Assembly (NCBI RefSeq): GCF_014873705.1
Contig: NZ_JADBDS010000003.1
Span: 434,001 to 498,000 of the forward strand
From: Mycobacterium sp. OAS707
GTDB lineage: Bacteria; Actinomycetota; Actinomycetes; Mycobacteriales; Mycobacteriaceae
Length of the DNA stretch: 64,000 nt
Reading direction: 5' to 3'
The position numbers and the translations under genes are program-made. Positions 32,776 to 41,026 of the stretch are shown one piece after another. Position 1 is the first letter of the stretch, and each line of letters opens with the position of its first letter. Under the pieces are notes generated by a model that was not told the DNA's origin, did no database searches, and saw nothing but the letters and a program-made list of their open reading frames with translations.

Positions 32776-32838
32776 GTCGAAACCGCAGTTGTCGGGCGAG
32801 AGTGCGAGAAGCCAACGCGAGAACTGCAATCTCGAGGC

Positions 32839-33744
32839 CTAGGCGCCGTAGACCGGAACCGGCGGACGAGCCTTGGCCAGCAGATCCTTGACCACCGGGC
32901 CGAGTTCGGCGGGGTCCCACCGGGCGCCCTTGTCGATCTGTGGTCCGTGTGCCCAACCCTCGGCGACCCGGACAATGCCCCCCTCGACCTCGAACATCCT
33001 GCCAGTGACGTCCCTCGACTCGACGCTGCCCAGCCAAACCACAAGCGGTGAAATGTTTTCCGGCGCCATCGCATCGAAGTCGTTGTCCTGCGTCGACATC
33101 ATCTCGGCGAACACCGTCTCGGTCATGCGGGTGCGCGCCGACGGCGCGATCGCATTGACGGTGACGCCGTAGCGCCCCATCTCGGCGGCTGCCACCAGCG
33201 TCATCGCCGCGATGCCAGCCTTCGCCACGCTGTAATTCGCTTGTCCCACACTGCCTTGCAGGCCCGCGCCGGAACTGGTGTTGATGATGCGTGCATCGAC
33301 GGCGTTGCCCGCCTTCGACTGTGCACGCCAGTAGGCCGCCGCATGGCGCATGGTCGCGAAGTGGCCCTTGAGATGTACGGCGATGACCGCGTCGAATTCT
33401 TCCTCACTGGTGTTCGCGAACATTCTGTCGCGAACGATCCCCGCGTTGTTGACCAGAACGTCCAGGCCACCGAAGCTGTCGACCGCCGTCTGGATCAGGC
33501 CTTCGGCTTGCGCCCAGTCGGCGACGTTCGCCCCACTGGTGACGGCTTCGCCTCCGGCGGCGGTGATCTCGTCGACGACACCCTGTGCAGCGCTGCCGCC
33601 GCCAGCGGGTGAACCGTCCAAGCCAACGCCGATGTCGTTGACCACAACGCGTGCGCCCTCCGCGGCGAACGCCAGCGCGTGCGCGCGCCCGATGCCGCCA
33701 CCGGCACCTGTCACGATGACCACCCGGCCGTCGAGCAAACCCAT
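32839..33744 (-). CDS. short-chain dehydrogenase (Rv3548c-like)
   Basis: A 301-residue SDR with TGAGGGIG (12-19), NNAG (99-102) and the catalytic Ser (about 158), Tyr171 and Lys175 (YSVAK). The size and the KGHFATMRHAAAYWR segment resemble the dehydrogenase part of multifunctional beta-oxidation enzymes, suggesting a 3-hydroxyacyl-CoA or hydroxysteroid substrate. It lies 13 bases after the other SDR gene on the same strand and shares its KstR2-boxed promoter. The M. tuberculosis gene at this position is uncharacterised as far as I recall. Confidence 0.88.
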   Translation of the reverse strand: MGLLDGRVVIVTGAGGGIGRAHALAFAAEGARVVVNDIGVGLDGSPAGGGSAAQGVVDEITAAGGEAVTSGANVADWAQAEGLIQTAVDSFGGLDVLVNNAGIVRDRMFANTSEEEFDAVIAVHLKGHFATMRHAAAYWRAQSKAGNAVDARIINTSSGAGLQGSVGQANYSVAKAGIAAMTLVAAAEMGRYGVTVNAIAPSARTRMTETVFAEMMSTQDNDFDAMAPENISPLVVWLGSVESRDVTGRMFEVEGGIVRVAEGWAHGPQIDKGARWDPAELGPVVKDLLAKARPPVPVYGA

Positions 33745-33757
33745 ATCCGATGTCTCC

Positions 33758-34528
33758 TTAACTGATTGCGTTCGTTGTGGCCAGGTAGTGCGGCGGCTCA
33801 CCGCCGCCGTGTACTTCGAGGCTCGCTCCACTGATGTAAGACGCGGCGTCCGACGCGAGAAACGCTGCGGCCCAACCGACATCGGTAGGCTTGGCCAGCC
33901 TGCCGAGCGGCACATTCTTCGAGATGGCCGCGATGGACTCTTCGTCGCCGTAGAACAATTCGGATTGTTCTGTCTCGACCATGCCGACGACCACGGAGTT
34001 GACCCTGACCTTCGGTGCCCACTCGACAGCCAGTGTGCTGGTGAGGCTTTCGACACCGGCCTTGGCGGCACCGTACGGCGCCGTCCCTGGCGTCGGCCGA
34101 CGCCCGCTGACGCTGGCGACGTTCACGATCGACCCGCCACGCTCCTGCGTCTGCATCACCGCGTTCGCGTGCTGTGACACCGAGAGCGGACCCAGCAGGT
34201 TGAGCTCGATGATCTTTCGGCTGAACTTCGCACTGGCGTCCGCCGTGAGCACGTACGGCGAGCCGCCCGCGTTGTTGATGACGACGTCGAGTCGCCCGTA
34301 GCGCTCGGCGATGGCGCCGATCATTGCGGCGACGGCATCGTCGTCGCGCACGTCGCAGGAGTGGAACTCATACGGCAGCCCCTCGACCGCGCGGCGTGCG
34401 CAGGTCACCACCGTGGCGCCCTGATGGGCGAAAACGGCGCTGATGCCGGCGCCGACGCCGCGGACCCCACCGGTCACCAGGACCACCCTGTCCTTGAGCC
34501 CGAGGTTGATGTCAGCGGCGTCGGTCAC
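33758..34528 (-). CDS. short-chain dehydrogenase (Rv3549c-like)
   Basis: A 256-residue classical SDR: TGGVRGVGAG (19-28), NNAGG (85-89), Ser139, Tyr152 and Lys156 (YGAAK). The GTG at 34528 is chosen because the KstR2 operator lies just upstream at 34543; longer frames would read through the operator and the divergent echA20 gene. It is the first gene of a two-SDR operon divergent from echA20-ipdABC, so it is likely to act in ring C/D (HIP) degradation. Exact substrate unknown. Confidence 0.9.
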   Translation of the reverse strand: MTDAADINLGLKDRVVLVTGGVRGVGAGISAVFAHQGATVVTCARRAVEGLPYEFHSCDVRDDDAVAAMIGAIAERYGRLDVVINNAGGSPYVLTADASAKFSRKIIELNLLGPLSVSQHANAVMQTQERGGSIVNVASVSGRRPTPGTAPYGAAKAGVESLTSTLAVEWAPKVRVNSVVVGMVETEQSELFYGDEESIAAISKNVPLGRLAKPTDVGWAAAFLASDAASYISGASLEVHGGGEPPHYLATTNAIS

Positions 34529-34542
34529 TGTGCTAGCGTACC

Positions 34543-34558
34543 AAGCAAGTGCTTGCTT
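34543..34558. promoter_or_regulatory. KstR2 operator (SDR operon / echA20-ipdABC)
   Basis: AAGCAAGTGCTTGCTT has perfect AAGCAAG/CTTGCTT arms around a 2-base centre and GTACC/GGTAC flanks. It lies in the 54-base divergent spacer. KstR2 is the TetR repressor of HIP catabolism, released by HIP-CoA. Confidence 0.92.
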
Positions 34559-34582
34559 AGGTACCGACCCCCAGGAAGTGCA

Positions 34583-35341
34583 ATGCCAATCACCTCCACG
34601 ACCACTGAGCCGGGCATCGTCTCGGTCACCGTCGACTACCCGCCGGTCAACGCGATCCCGTCGCAAGGCTGGTTCGAACTCGGCGATGTCATCACCAAGG
34701 CGGGGGCGGACCCCACGACCCACGTCGTGATCCTCCGCGCCGAGGGCCGTGGCTTCAACGCCGGCGTCGACATCAAGGAAATGCAGAACACCGAGGGCTT
34801 CACCGCGCTCATCGACGCCAACCGCGGATGCTATGCGGCGTTCCGCGCGGTCTATGAATGCGCGGTTCCGGTGGTCGCCGCCGTCAACGGCTTCTGCGTC
34901 GGCGGCGGCATCGGCCTTGTCGGCAACGCCGACGTGATCGTCGCCTCCGACGACGCGAAGTTCGGCTTGCCCGAGGTGGAACGGGGCGCTTTGGGCGCGG
35001 CCACCCACCTGTCGCGCCTGGTACCCCAGCACATGATGCGCAGGCTGTTCTTCACCGCAGCCACCGTCGACGCAGCGACGCTGCATCACTTCGGATCGGT
35101 GCACGAAGTGGTGCCTCGCGCGGAGTTGGACGAGGCCGCCCTGCGGGTCGCACGCGACATCGCGGCCAAGGACACCCGGGTGATCCGCGCCGCCAAGGAA
35201 GCGCTGAACCTGATCGATGTGCAGAAGGTCAACTCCAGTTACCGCATGGAGCAAGGCTTTACGTTCGAATTGAATCTGGCCGGCGTGGCGGACGAACACC
35301 GCGACGCCTTCGCAGGGACGGCGAAGGGCAAGAAGGCGTGA
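34583..35341 (+). CDS. echA20: enoyl-CoA hydratase-family ring hydrolase EchA20
   Basis: Crotonase-fold enzyme that hydrolytically opens the last intact ring D of the HIP-derived CoA thioester in the mycobacterial pathway, giving the substrate of IpdAB. The 252-residue protein has the oxyanion-hole segments AEGRGFNAGVDIKEM (about 53-67) and VNGFCVGGGIGLVGNADV (about 100-117), then FGLPEVERGAL. The ATG at 34583 has AGGAAG a few bases upstream and lies directly after the KstR2 box. GTGA overlap couples it to ipdA. Confidence 0.93.
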   Translation: MPITSTTTEPGIVSVTVDYPPVNAIPSQGWFELGDVITKAGADPTTHVVILRAEGRGFNAGVDIKEMQNTEGFTALIDANRGCYAAFRAVYECAVPVVAAVNGFCVGGGIGLVGNADVIVASDDAKFGLPEVERGALGAATHLSRLVPQHMMRRLFFTAATVDAATLHHFGSVHEVVPRAELDEAALRVARDIAAKDTRVIRAAKEALNLIDVQKVNSSYRMEQGFTFELNLAGVADEHRDAFAGTAKGKKA

Positions 35342-36213
35342 GCGACAAGCGGACCACATTGGACGAGGCCGTCGCCTCGGTCGAAAGCGGTATGACGATC
35401 GGCATCGGCGGCTGGGGTTCACGTCGCAAGCCGATGGCGTTCGTACGCGCGCTGCTGCGTACTTCAGTGAAGGACTTGACCGTTGTCACGTACGGCGGAC
35501 CCGACCTCGGGCTGCTGTGCTCGGCCGGCAAGGTGAAGCGCGTCTACTACGGTTTTGTGTCGCTGGATTCACCGCCGTTCTACGACCCGTGGTTCTCCAA
35601 GGCCCGTACCAGCGGTGCGATCGAGTCGCGTGAGATGGACGAGGGCATGTTGCGGTGCGGGCTGCAGGCCGCCGCGCAGCGGTTGCCGTTCCTGCCCATC
35701 CGCGCCGGCCTCGGCAGCGATGTGCGCGCCTTCTGGGGTGACGAACTGAAGACGGTGAAGTCGCCGTACCCCACCGATGGCGGTTTCGAGGAGCTCGTCG
35801 CGATGCCTGCGCTGCGGCTCGACGCCGCATTCGTGCACATGAATCTCGGTGACGCGCAAGGCAACGCCGCCTACACCGGCATCGACCCGTACTTCGACGA
35901 CCTGTACCTGATGGCCGCCGACCGGCGCTACCTGTCGGTGGAAAAGGTGGTGCCCACCGAGGAATTGGTCAAAGGCGTACCGCCGCAGGCACTGTTGATC
36001 AACCGGATGATGGTGGATTCCGTGGTCGAGGCGCCCAACGGAGCCCACTTCACCACCGCCGAACCGGATTATCGGCGTGACGAGAAGTTCCAGCGCCACT
36101 ACGCCGAGGCGGCTGGGTCCGACGAGACGTGGCAGGAATTCGTGGCGACATATCTGTCTGGCAGCGAGGCCGATTACCAGGCGGCCGTACGGAAGTTTGG
36201 AGAGACGAAGTGA
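35338..36213 (+). CDS. ipdA: cholesterol ring-cleaving hydrolase subunit IpdA
   Basis: Alpha subunit of IpdAB, a class I CoA-transferase-like heterodimer that hydrolyses the cyclohexenone ring of COCHEA-CoA, the last ring of cholesterol. The 291-residue sequence opens with DEAVASVESGMTIGIGGWGSRRKP, the CoA-transferase glycine-rich loop, and continues with VTYGGPDLGLL and HMNLGDAQGNAAY. The GTG at 35338 overlaps the echA20 stop, and the stop overlaps the ipdB ATG, so the subunits are made in step. Confidence 0.94.
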   Translation: MSDKRTTLDEAVASVESGMTIGIGGWGSRRKPMAFVRALLRTSVKDLTVVTYGGPDLGLLCSAGKVKRVYYGFVSLDSPPFYDPWFSKARTSGAIESREMDEGMLRCGLQAAAQRLPFLPIRAGLGSDVRAFWGDELKTVKSPYPTDGGFEELVAMPALRLDAAFVHMNLGDAQGNAAYTGIDPYFDDLYLMAADRRYLSVEKVVPTEELVKGVPPQALLINRMMVDSVVEAPNGAHFTTAEPDYRRDEKFQRHYAEAAGSDETWQEFVATYLSGSEADYQAAVRKFGETK

Positions 36214-36956
36214 TGTCGACGACCCGAGCCGAGGTCTGTGCCGTCGCATGCGCCGAACTGTTCCGCGATGCCGGTGAGATCATGGTCAGCCCGATGGCGA
36301 ACATGGTGTCGATCGGCGCCCGGTTGGCGCGGCTGACGTTCTCCCCCGACATCCTGCTCACCGACGGTGAGGCCCGACTGCTCGCCGACACGCCCGCGAT
36401 TGGTGTGGTCGGAGCGATCGAAGGCTGGATGCCGTTCGGCCGCGTATTCGAGACGCTGGCCTGGGGTCGTCGCCATGTTGTCATGGGCGCCAACCAGATT
36501 GACCGTTACGGCAACCAGAATCTGTCAGCGTTCGGCCCGCTGCAGCACCCGACCCGGCAGATGTTCGGGGTGCGTGGCGCCCCGGGCAACACGATCAACC
36601 ACGCGACCAGCTATTGGGTCGGCAACCATTCCAAGCGGGTGTTCGGCGATTCCGTCGACGTGGTCTCCGGCATCGGCTGGGACAAGGTGGACCCGGATAA
36701 TCCGGCGTACCGCTTCGTCAACGTCTACCGGGTCGTGACCAACCTCGGCGTGTTCGACTTCAACGGGCCGGATCACCAGATGCGAGCGGTGTCACTGCAT
36801 CCGGGTGTGGAAGCCGATCAGGTCGCCGAGAACACCTCGTTCGAGGTACACGACCTGGACAAGGCCGAGGCGACAAGACTCCCCACCGCTGATGAGCTGA
36901 AGCTGATCCGCGACGTGATCGATCCGAAGTCGGTGCGGGACAAGGAAGTACGATGA
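36213..36956 (+). CDS. ipdB: cholesterol ring-cleaving hydrolase subunit IpdB
   Basis: Beta subunit of IpdAB, 247 residues, with the CoA-transferase beta fold (ILLTDGEARLLADTP, ANQIDRYGNQNLSAFG, HPTRQMFGVRGAPGNTINH). The usual catalytic Glu motif of CoA transferases is not apparent, in line with its hydrolase role. Overlaps on both sides (TGATG with ipdA, ATGA with ipdC) place it in the echA20-ipdA-ipdB-ipdC operon under the KstR2 box. Confidence 0.94.
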   Translation: MSTTRAEVCAVACAELFRDAGEIMVSPMANMVSIGARLARLTFSPDILLTDGEARLLADTPAIGVVGAIEGWMPFGRVFETLAWGRRHVVMGANQIDRYGNQNLSAFGPLQHPTRQMFGVRGAPGNTINHATSYWVGNHSKRVFGDSVDVVSGIGWDKVDPDNPAYRFVNVYRVVTNLGVFDFNGPDHQMRAVSLHPGVEADQVAENTSFEVHDLDKAEATRLPTADELKLIRDVIDPKSVRDKEVR

Positions 36957-38014
36957 GCAAGCTGCGCACGCCACTGACCGAGCTGATCGGCATCGAGCAT
37001 CCAGTGGTGCAGACCGGGATGGGCTGGGTGGCGGGTGCGCGGTTGGTGTCGGCGACGTCCAATGCAGGCGGCCTCGGCATCCTGGCCTCGGCGACGATGA
37101 CCCTCGAGGAACTGCAGACGGCGGTCACGAAGGTCAAGGCCACGACGGACAAACCGTTCGGCATCAACATCCGCGCCGACGCGGGCGATGCGGGTGATCG
37201 CATAGATCTGCTGATCCGCGAGGGCGTGAAGGTCGCGTCTTTCGCGCTGGCGCCCAAGCCTGACCTGATCGCGAAGCTCAAAGAGGCTGGCGTGGTGGTG
37301 ATTCCGTCTGTCGGCCTGGCCAAGCATGCGAAGAAGGTCGCAGGCTGGGGTGCCGACGCGGTCATCGTCCAGGGCGGCGAGGGCGGTGGGCACACCGGTC
37401 CGATCGCGACCACGCTGCTACTTCCGTCGGTGCTCGACGCCGTCGACATTCCCGTCGTCGCGGCGGGCGGGTTCTTCGACGGCCGCGGGTTGGCGGCGGC
37501 GCTGTCCTACGGCGCCGCGGGCGTTGCGATGGGCACGCGCTTCCTGTTGACCTCCGACTCCACCGTGCCCGACGCCGTCAAGCAGCGGTATCTCGAGGCA
37601 GGCCTGGACGGCACCGTGGTGTCGACGCGCGTCGATGGCATGCCGCACCGGGTGCTTCGCACCGGACTGGTCGAGAAGCTCGAGAGTGGCTCGCGGGTAA
37701 GGGGTTTCACGGCTGCGGTGCGCAACGCGCAGAAGTTCAAGAAGATGTCGGGCATGACGTGGCGGTCGATGATCAGCGATGGTCTGGAGATGCGCCACGG
37801 CAAGGAACTGAGCTGGGCGCAGGTGGTCATGGCGGCCAACACCCCGATGCTACTGAAGGCCGGCCTTGTCGAAGGCAATACGACCGCGGGTGTGCTGGCA
37901 TCGGGTCAGGTCGCAGGCATTCTCGACGACCTGCCGTCGTGTGCCGAACTGATCGACACGATCGTGAGTGACGCCGTCAAGCATCTGCAGGCGGCCGCCG
38001 CGTTCGTCGAGTAG
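36953..38014 (+). CDS. ipdC: flavin-dependent HIP-CoA oxidoreductase IpdC
   Basis: FMN-dependent TIM-barrel enzyme of the nitronate monooxygenase-like family, 353 residues, required in the HIP-CoA branch before ring D opening. Visible motifs: TGMGWVAGARLVSATSNAGGLG (FMN loop, split here by convention), VIVQGGEGGGHTG and VVAAGGFFDGRGLAAAL (phosphate-binding glycines). The ATG overlaps the ipdB stop. An alcohol dehydrogenase gene follows 36 bases later, where fdxB lies in M. tuberculosis. Confidence 0.93.
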   Translation: MSKLRTPLTELIGIEHPVVQTGMGWVAGARLVSATSNAGGLGILASATMTLEELQTAVTKVKATTDKPFGINIRADAGDAGDRIDLLIREGVKVASFALAPKPDLIAKLKEAGVVVIPSVGLAKHAKKVAGWGADAVIVQGGEGGGHTGPIATTLLLPSVLDAVDIPVVAAGGFFDGRGLAAALSYGAAGVAMGTRFLLTSDSTVPDAVKQRYLEAGLDGTVVSTRVDGMPHRVLRTGLVEKLESGSRVRGFTAAVRNAQKFKKMSGMTWRSMISDGLEMRHGKELSWAQVVMAANTPMLLKAGLVEGNTTAGVLASGQVAGILDDLPSCAELIDTIVSDAVKHLQAAAAFVE

Positions 38015-38050
38015 CCCGTATCGGGCCTGGGTCTTTCCTACACTCGGCCC

Positions 38051-39166
38051 ATGAAGACGAACGCGGCTGTGCTGTGGGGGCTCAACGAGAAGTGGAGCGT
38101 CGAAGAGGTCGAGCTTGATGGGCCGAAAGAGGGCGAAGTCCTGATCTCATTCGAGGCGACCGGCCTGTGCCATTCAGATCACCACGTGGTCACCGGCGAC
38201 TTCGCCGGCGTCCCTCTGCCGATCATCGGTGGACACGAGGGTGCAGGAATTGTGCAGGAAGTCGGCCCTGGCGTGCGCGACCTCAAGGTGGGCGATCACG
38301 TGGTGACGTCATTCCTGCCGGCATGCGGGCGCTGTCGCTGGTGCGCCAGCGGGCACCAGAACCTGTGCGACCTCGGCGCACTGATCATGGTCGGGGTGCA
38401 GGCCGACGGCACATTCCGGCGCAAGGTGCGGGGACAGGACGTCGGAGTTTTATCGGGCGTCGGGAGCTTCTCGCAGTACGGCACGCTCTCGGAGGCGTCC
38501 GTCGTGAAGATCGACGACGACCTGCCGTTGGCCAGAGCCTGCTTGTTGGGGTGCGGCGTGATGACCGGCTGGGGGTCTGCCGTGAACAGTGCTGGGGTCA
38601 GTCCCGGCGACACCGTCGTGGTGATTGGTTGCGGCGGAATCGGCAGCGGCGCCATCCAGGGCGCTCGACTCGCGGGTGCCGAGCACATCGTGGTGGTCGA
38701 CATCGTTGATACCAAGCGGGACAAGGCCTTTCAGTTCGGCGCAACACACTTCGTCACCTCTGTGGTCGAGGCGACCGAACTGGTGACCGACCTGACGCGC
38801 GGCGTGATGGCGGACTCAGCGCTGCTCACCATGGGGGTGTTGGAGGGCGCGATGCTCAACGACGCGTTCAACATCATCCGCAAGGGCGGTGCCGTCGTGA
38901 TGACGGCGATCGCCTCAATGGCCGACGTCACGCCGACGTTGCCGATGACGTTCGTGACGCTGTTCCAGAAGCGACTGCTCGGCAGCCTCTACGGCGAGGC
39001 CAACCCACGCGCCGATATCCCGCGGCTGCTCAACCTCTACCGGGACGGCAAGCTACTGCTGGACGAGACGGTGACGGCCGAGTACAAACTCGCCGACATC
39101 AACGACGGATATGACGACATGCTCGCCGGCCGCAACATCCGTGGCGTGGTCCTCCACGACCACTGA
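38051..39166 (+). CDS. NDMA-dependent-type zinc alcohol dehydrogenase
   Basis: A 371-residue medium-chain dehydrogenase. Catalytic zinc ligands are Cys40 (GLCHSD) and His62 (GGHEGAG). Structural zinc ligands are Cys92, 95, 98 and 106 (CGRCRWCASGHQNLC). The NAD motif is GCGGIGSGAIQGA. The start (KTNAAVLWG, WSVEEVEL) and general sequence resemble the NDMA-dependent, mycofactocin-associated alcohol dehydrogenases, whose NAD does not exchange freely. It sits 36 bases after ipdC on the same strand with no visible terminator, so it may belong to the KstR2 operon. Substrate unknown; mycofactocin genes are not in the window. Confidence 0.85.
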   Translation: MKTNAAVLWGLNEKWSVEEVELDGPKEGEVLISFEATGLCHSDHHVVTGDFAGVPLPIIGGHEGAGIVQEVGPGVRDLKVGDHVVTSFLPACGRCRWCASGHQNLCDLGALIMVGVQADGTFRRKVRGQDVGVLSGVGSFSQYGTLSEASVVKIDDDLPLARACLLGCGVMTGWGSAVNSAGVSPGDTVVVIGCGGIGSGAIQGARLAGAEHIVVVDIVDTKRDKAFQFGATHFVTSVVEATELVTDLTRGVMADSALLTMGVLEGAMLNDAFNIIRKGGAVVMTAIASMADVTPTLPMTFVTLFQKRLLGSLYGEANPRADIPRLLNLYRDGKLLLDETVTAEYKLADINDGYDDMLAGRNIRGVVLHDH

Positions 39167-39185
39167 GCGGGTGCTCGACTCCGCG

Positions 39186-39243
39186 CGAGCGACCGCATTT
39201 GTACACAAAAGTGCGGCGTGTCGTGCACAGACACGGTCGCTCG
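39186..39243. repeat. inverted repeat between convergent genes
   Basis: CGAGCGACCG (39186-39195) and CGGTCGCTCG (39234-39243) are perfect 10-base arms around 38 bases. The element fills the 86-base gap between the alcohol dehydrogenase and fadA6 stops. It may act as a two-way terminator and resembles dispersed intergenic repeats of mycobacteria. Confidence 0.65.
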
Positions 39244-39252
39244 GCGTAGTGA

Positions 39253-40401
39253 CTACAGCCGCTCGATGATGGTGACGTTGGCGGTGCCGCCGCCCTCGCA
39301 CATCGTCTGCAAGCCGTAGCGACCGCCGGTGCGCTCCAACGTATTCAGCATGGTGGCGAACAGCTTGGCGCCGGTGGCACCCAGCGGGTGGCCGAGCGCG
39401 ATGGCGCCGCCACTGGGGTTGACCTTCGCGTGGTCGACCTTGAGCTCCTTCATCCACGCCATGACGACCGGCGCGAACGCCTCGTTGATCTCCACTGTGT
39501 CGATGTCGTCCATCGTCAGGCCCGTCTTCTCCAGCGCGTAGCGCGTCGCGGGAATCGGCCCCGTCAGCATGAACACGGGGTCCGCGCCACGGGCACTGAT
39601 GTGGTGGATGCGGGCGCGTGGCTTCAACCCGTGGTCCTTGACGGCCTGCTCGGATGCGAGCAACACCGCGCTGGCGCCGTCGGAAATCTGGCTGGCCATC
39701 GCGGCGGTCAGGCGGCCGCCGTCGACCAACGTCTTCAGCCCCGCCATCTTCTCCAGTGAGGTGTCGCGCGGCCCCTCGTCGGTGACAAAACCGTCGACCG
39801 GGATGATCTCGTTCTCGAAGTAGCCGGACCGGATCGCCTCCTGCGCGCGCTGGTGGCTGGCAAGCGAGAACTCCTCCATCTCCTCGCGAGAGATCTCCCA
39901 CTTCTCGGCGATCAGCTCCGCGCCACGGAACTGCGAGATCTCCTGATCCCCGTAGCGGTGCAGCCAGCTCTTGGATTCGTTTGTGGGAGAAGTGAATCCG
40001 AACTGCTCGCCGACGCTCATCGCGGAGCTGATCGGGATCTGGCTCATGTTCTGCATACCGCCGGCGACGATCAAGTCGGCAGTGCCCGACATGATGGCCT
40101 GCGCGCCGAAGGACACCGCCTGCTGGCTGGAACCGCACTGCCGGTCCACGGTGACGCCAGGCACCTCCTCCGGGTATCCGGCCGCCAGCCAGGACAGCCG
40201 GGCGATGTTGCCCGCCTGCCCCCCGATCGCGTCGACGCAGCCGGCGATCACGTCGTCGACCGCAGCGGGATCGACGTCCACCCGGTCGAAGAGTCCGCGC
40301 CACCCGGCCGCGCCTAGGTCGACGGGATGCACACCGGCGAGCGAGCCATTGCGCTTGCCGACCGCGGTGCGCACAGCTTCGATGACGTACGCCTCAGCCA
40401 T
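39253..40401 (-). CDS. fadA6: thiolase FadA6 (HIP pathway)
   Basis: Thiolase that cleaves the 3-oxoacyl-CoA formed after the last ring has been opened, yielding acetyl-CoA and a shorter dicarboxylyl-CoA. The 382-residue protein has Cys89 (RQCGSSQQA), His338 (GHPLGATG) and Cys368 (MCEGGG). The ATG at 40401 is preceded by AAGGAG. Its first eight bases overlap the end of kstR2 on the same strand, so the regulator and the thiolase are cotranscribed under the KstR2 box at 41011. Confidence 0.94.
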   Translation of the reverse strand: MAEAYVIEAVRTAVGKRNGSLAGVHPVDLGAAGWRGLFDRVDVDPAAVDDVIAGCVDAIGGQAGNIARLSWLAAGYPEEVPGVTVDRQCGSSQQAVSFGAQAIMSGTADLIVAGGMQNMSQIPISSAMSVGEQFGFTSPTNESKSWLHRYGDQEISQFRGAELIAEKWEISREEMEEFSLASHQRAQEAIRSGYFENEIIPVDGFVTDEGPRDTSLEKMAGLKTLVDGGRLTAAMASQISDGASAVLLASEQAVKDHGLKPRARIHHISARGADPVFMLTGPIPATRYALEKTGLTMDDIDTVEINEAFAPVVMAWMKELKVDHAKVNPSGGAIALGHPLGATGAKLFATMLNTLERTGGRYGLQTMCEGGGTANVTIIERL

Positions 40402-40996
40402 TTGGAGCTCCTTCTTTGGTAATGCCGCCAAGCACGATGCTCAGATACTGCTGGCCGACTTGTTCGGCCGTCAGTGGTCCGCCGGGTTGATACCAGCGGA
40501 CCGAAACCCACGTCGTGTCGCGGATGAACCGATAGACCAGGTCGACGTCGATGTCGGGCCGGAAGCGGCCCTCGGCGACACCCTGCTTGAGCACATCCAC
40601 CCACATCCTGCGCTGTTCGCGGTTGCGGCTCTCGACGAACTCGAACTGCGGAAGCGAGGACAGTCGTTTGGCCTCGTCCTGGTAGATGACGACCTGCGCA
40701 TGCCGGTGTTCGATCGCCTCGAACGAGGTCATGAAGAGGCCCTTCACGCGCTCCAGCGGATCGGTTTCGCGTGCGACGATCTCGGCGTACCGGTCGAACA
40801 GCCAGTCCAGGAAGTCCCGCAGGACCTCCTCGACCATCTGCTCCTTGGACTTGAAGTGGTGATACAGGCTGCCGGAAAGGATGCCCGCCGAGTCGGCGAT
40901 GTCGCGCACGGTGGTCGCGCGCAACCCCCGCTCGGCGAACATCGTCGCCGCGAGGTCTAAGAGCTCGTCGCGGCGGCTCGGAAGCGCCTTATCCAC
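40394..40996 (-). CDS. kstR2: TetR family repressor KstR2
   Basis: Repressor of the HIP (ring C/D) regulon; its ligand in mycobacteria is HIP-CoA. The 200-residue protein has a TetR N-terminal helix-turn-helix (about 8-55, TMFAERGLRATTVRDIADSA, then GSLYHHFKSKEQM) and an all-helical ligand domain. The GTG at 40996 lies 15 bases from the palindrome at 41011, consistent with autoregulation. fadA6 overlaps its 3' end. Three matching operators occur in the window (34543, 41011, 46260), which fits the compact KstR2 regulon known from M. tuberculosis. Confidence 0.94.
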   Translation of the reverse strand: MDKALPSRRDELLDLAATMFAERGLRATTVRDIADSAGILSGSLYHHFKSKEQMVEEVLRDFLDWLFDRYAEIVARETDPLERVKGLFMTSFEAIEHRHAQVVIYQDEAKRLSSLPQFEFVESRNREQRRMWVDVLKQGVAEGRFRPDIDVDLVYRFIRDTTWVSVRWYQPGGPLTAEQVGQQYLSIVLGGITKEGAPNG

Positions 40997-41010
40997 TCCG
41001 ATAGGATAGC

Positions 41011-41026
41011 AACCAAGCGCTTGCTA
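41011..41026. promoter_or_regulatory. KstR2 operator (kstR2-fadA6)
   Basis: AACCAAGCGCTTGCTA carries the CAAG-n2-CTTG core with one mismatch in each outer arm relative to AAGCAAG/CTTGCTT. It overlaps the TAG stop (41024-41026) of the upstream DUF4173 gene. Confidence 0.85.

Noticed and set aside
34529..35422. N-terminal extension of the Rv3549c-like SDR across echA20
   Set aside because: It would cross the KstR2 operator and the divergent gene; the GTG at 34528 gives the normal SDR length.
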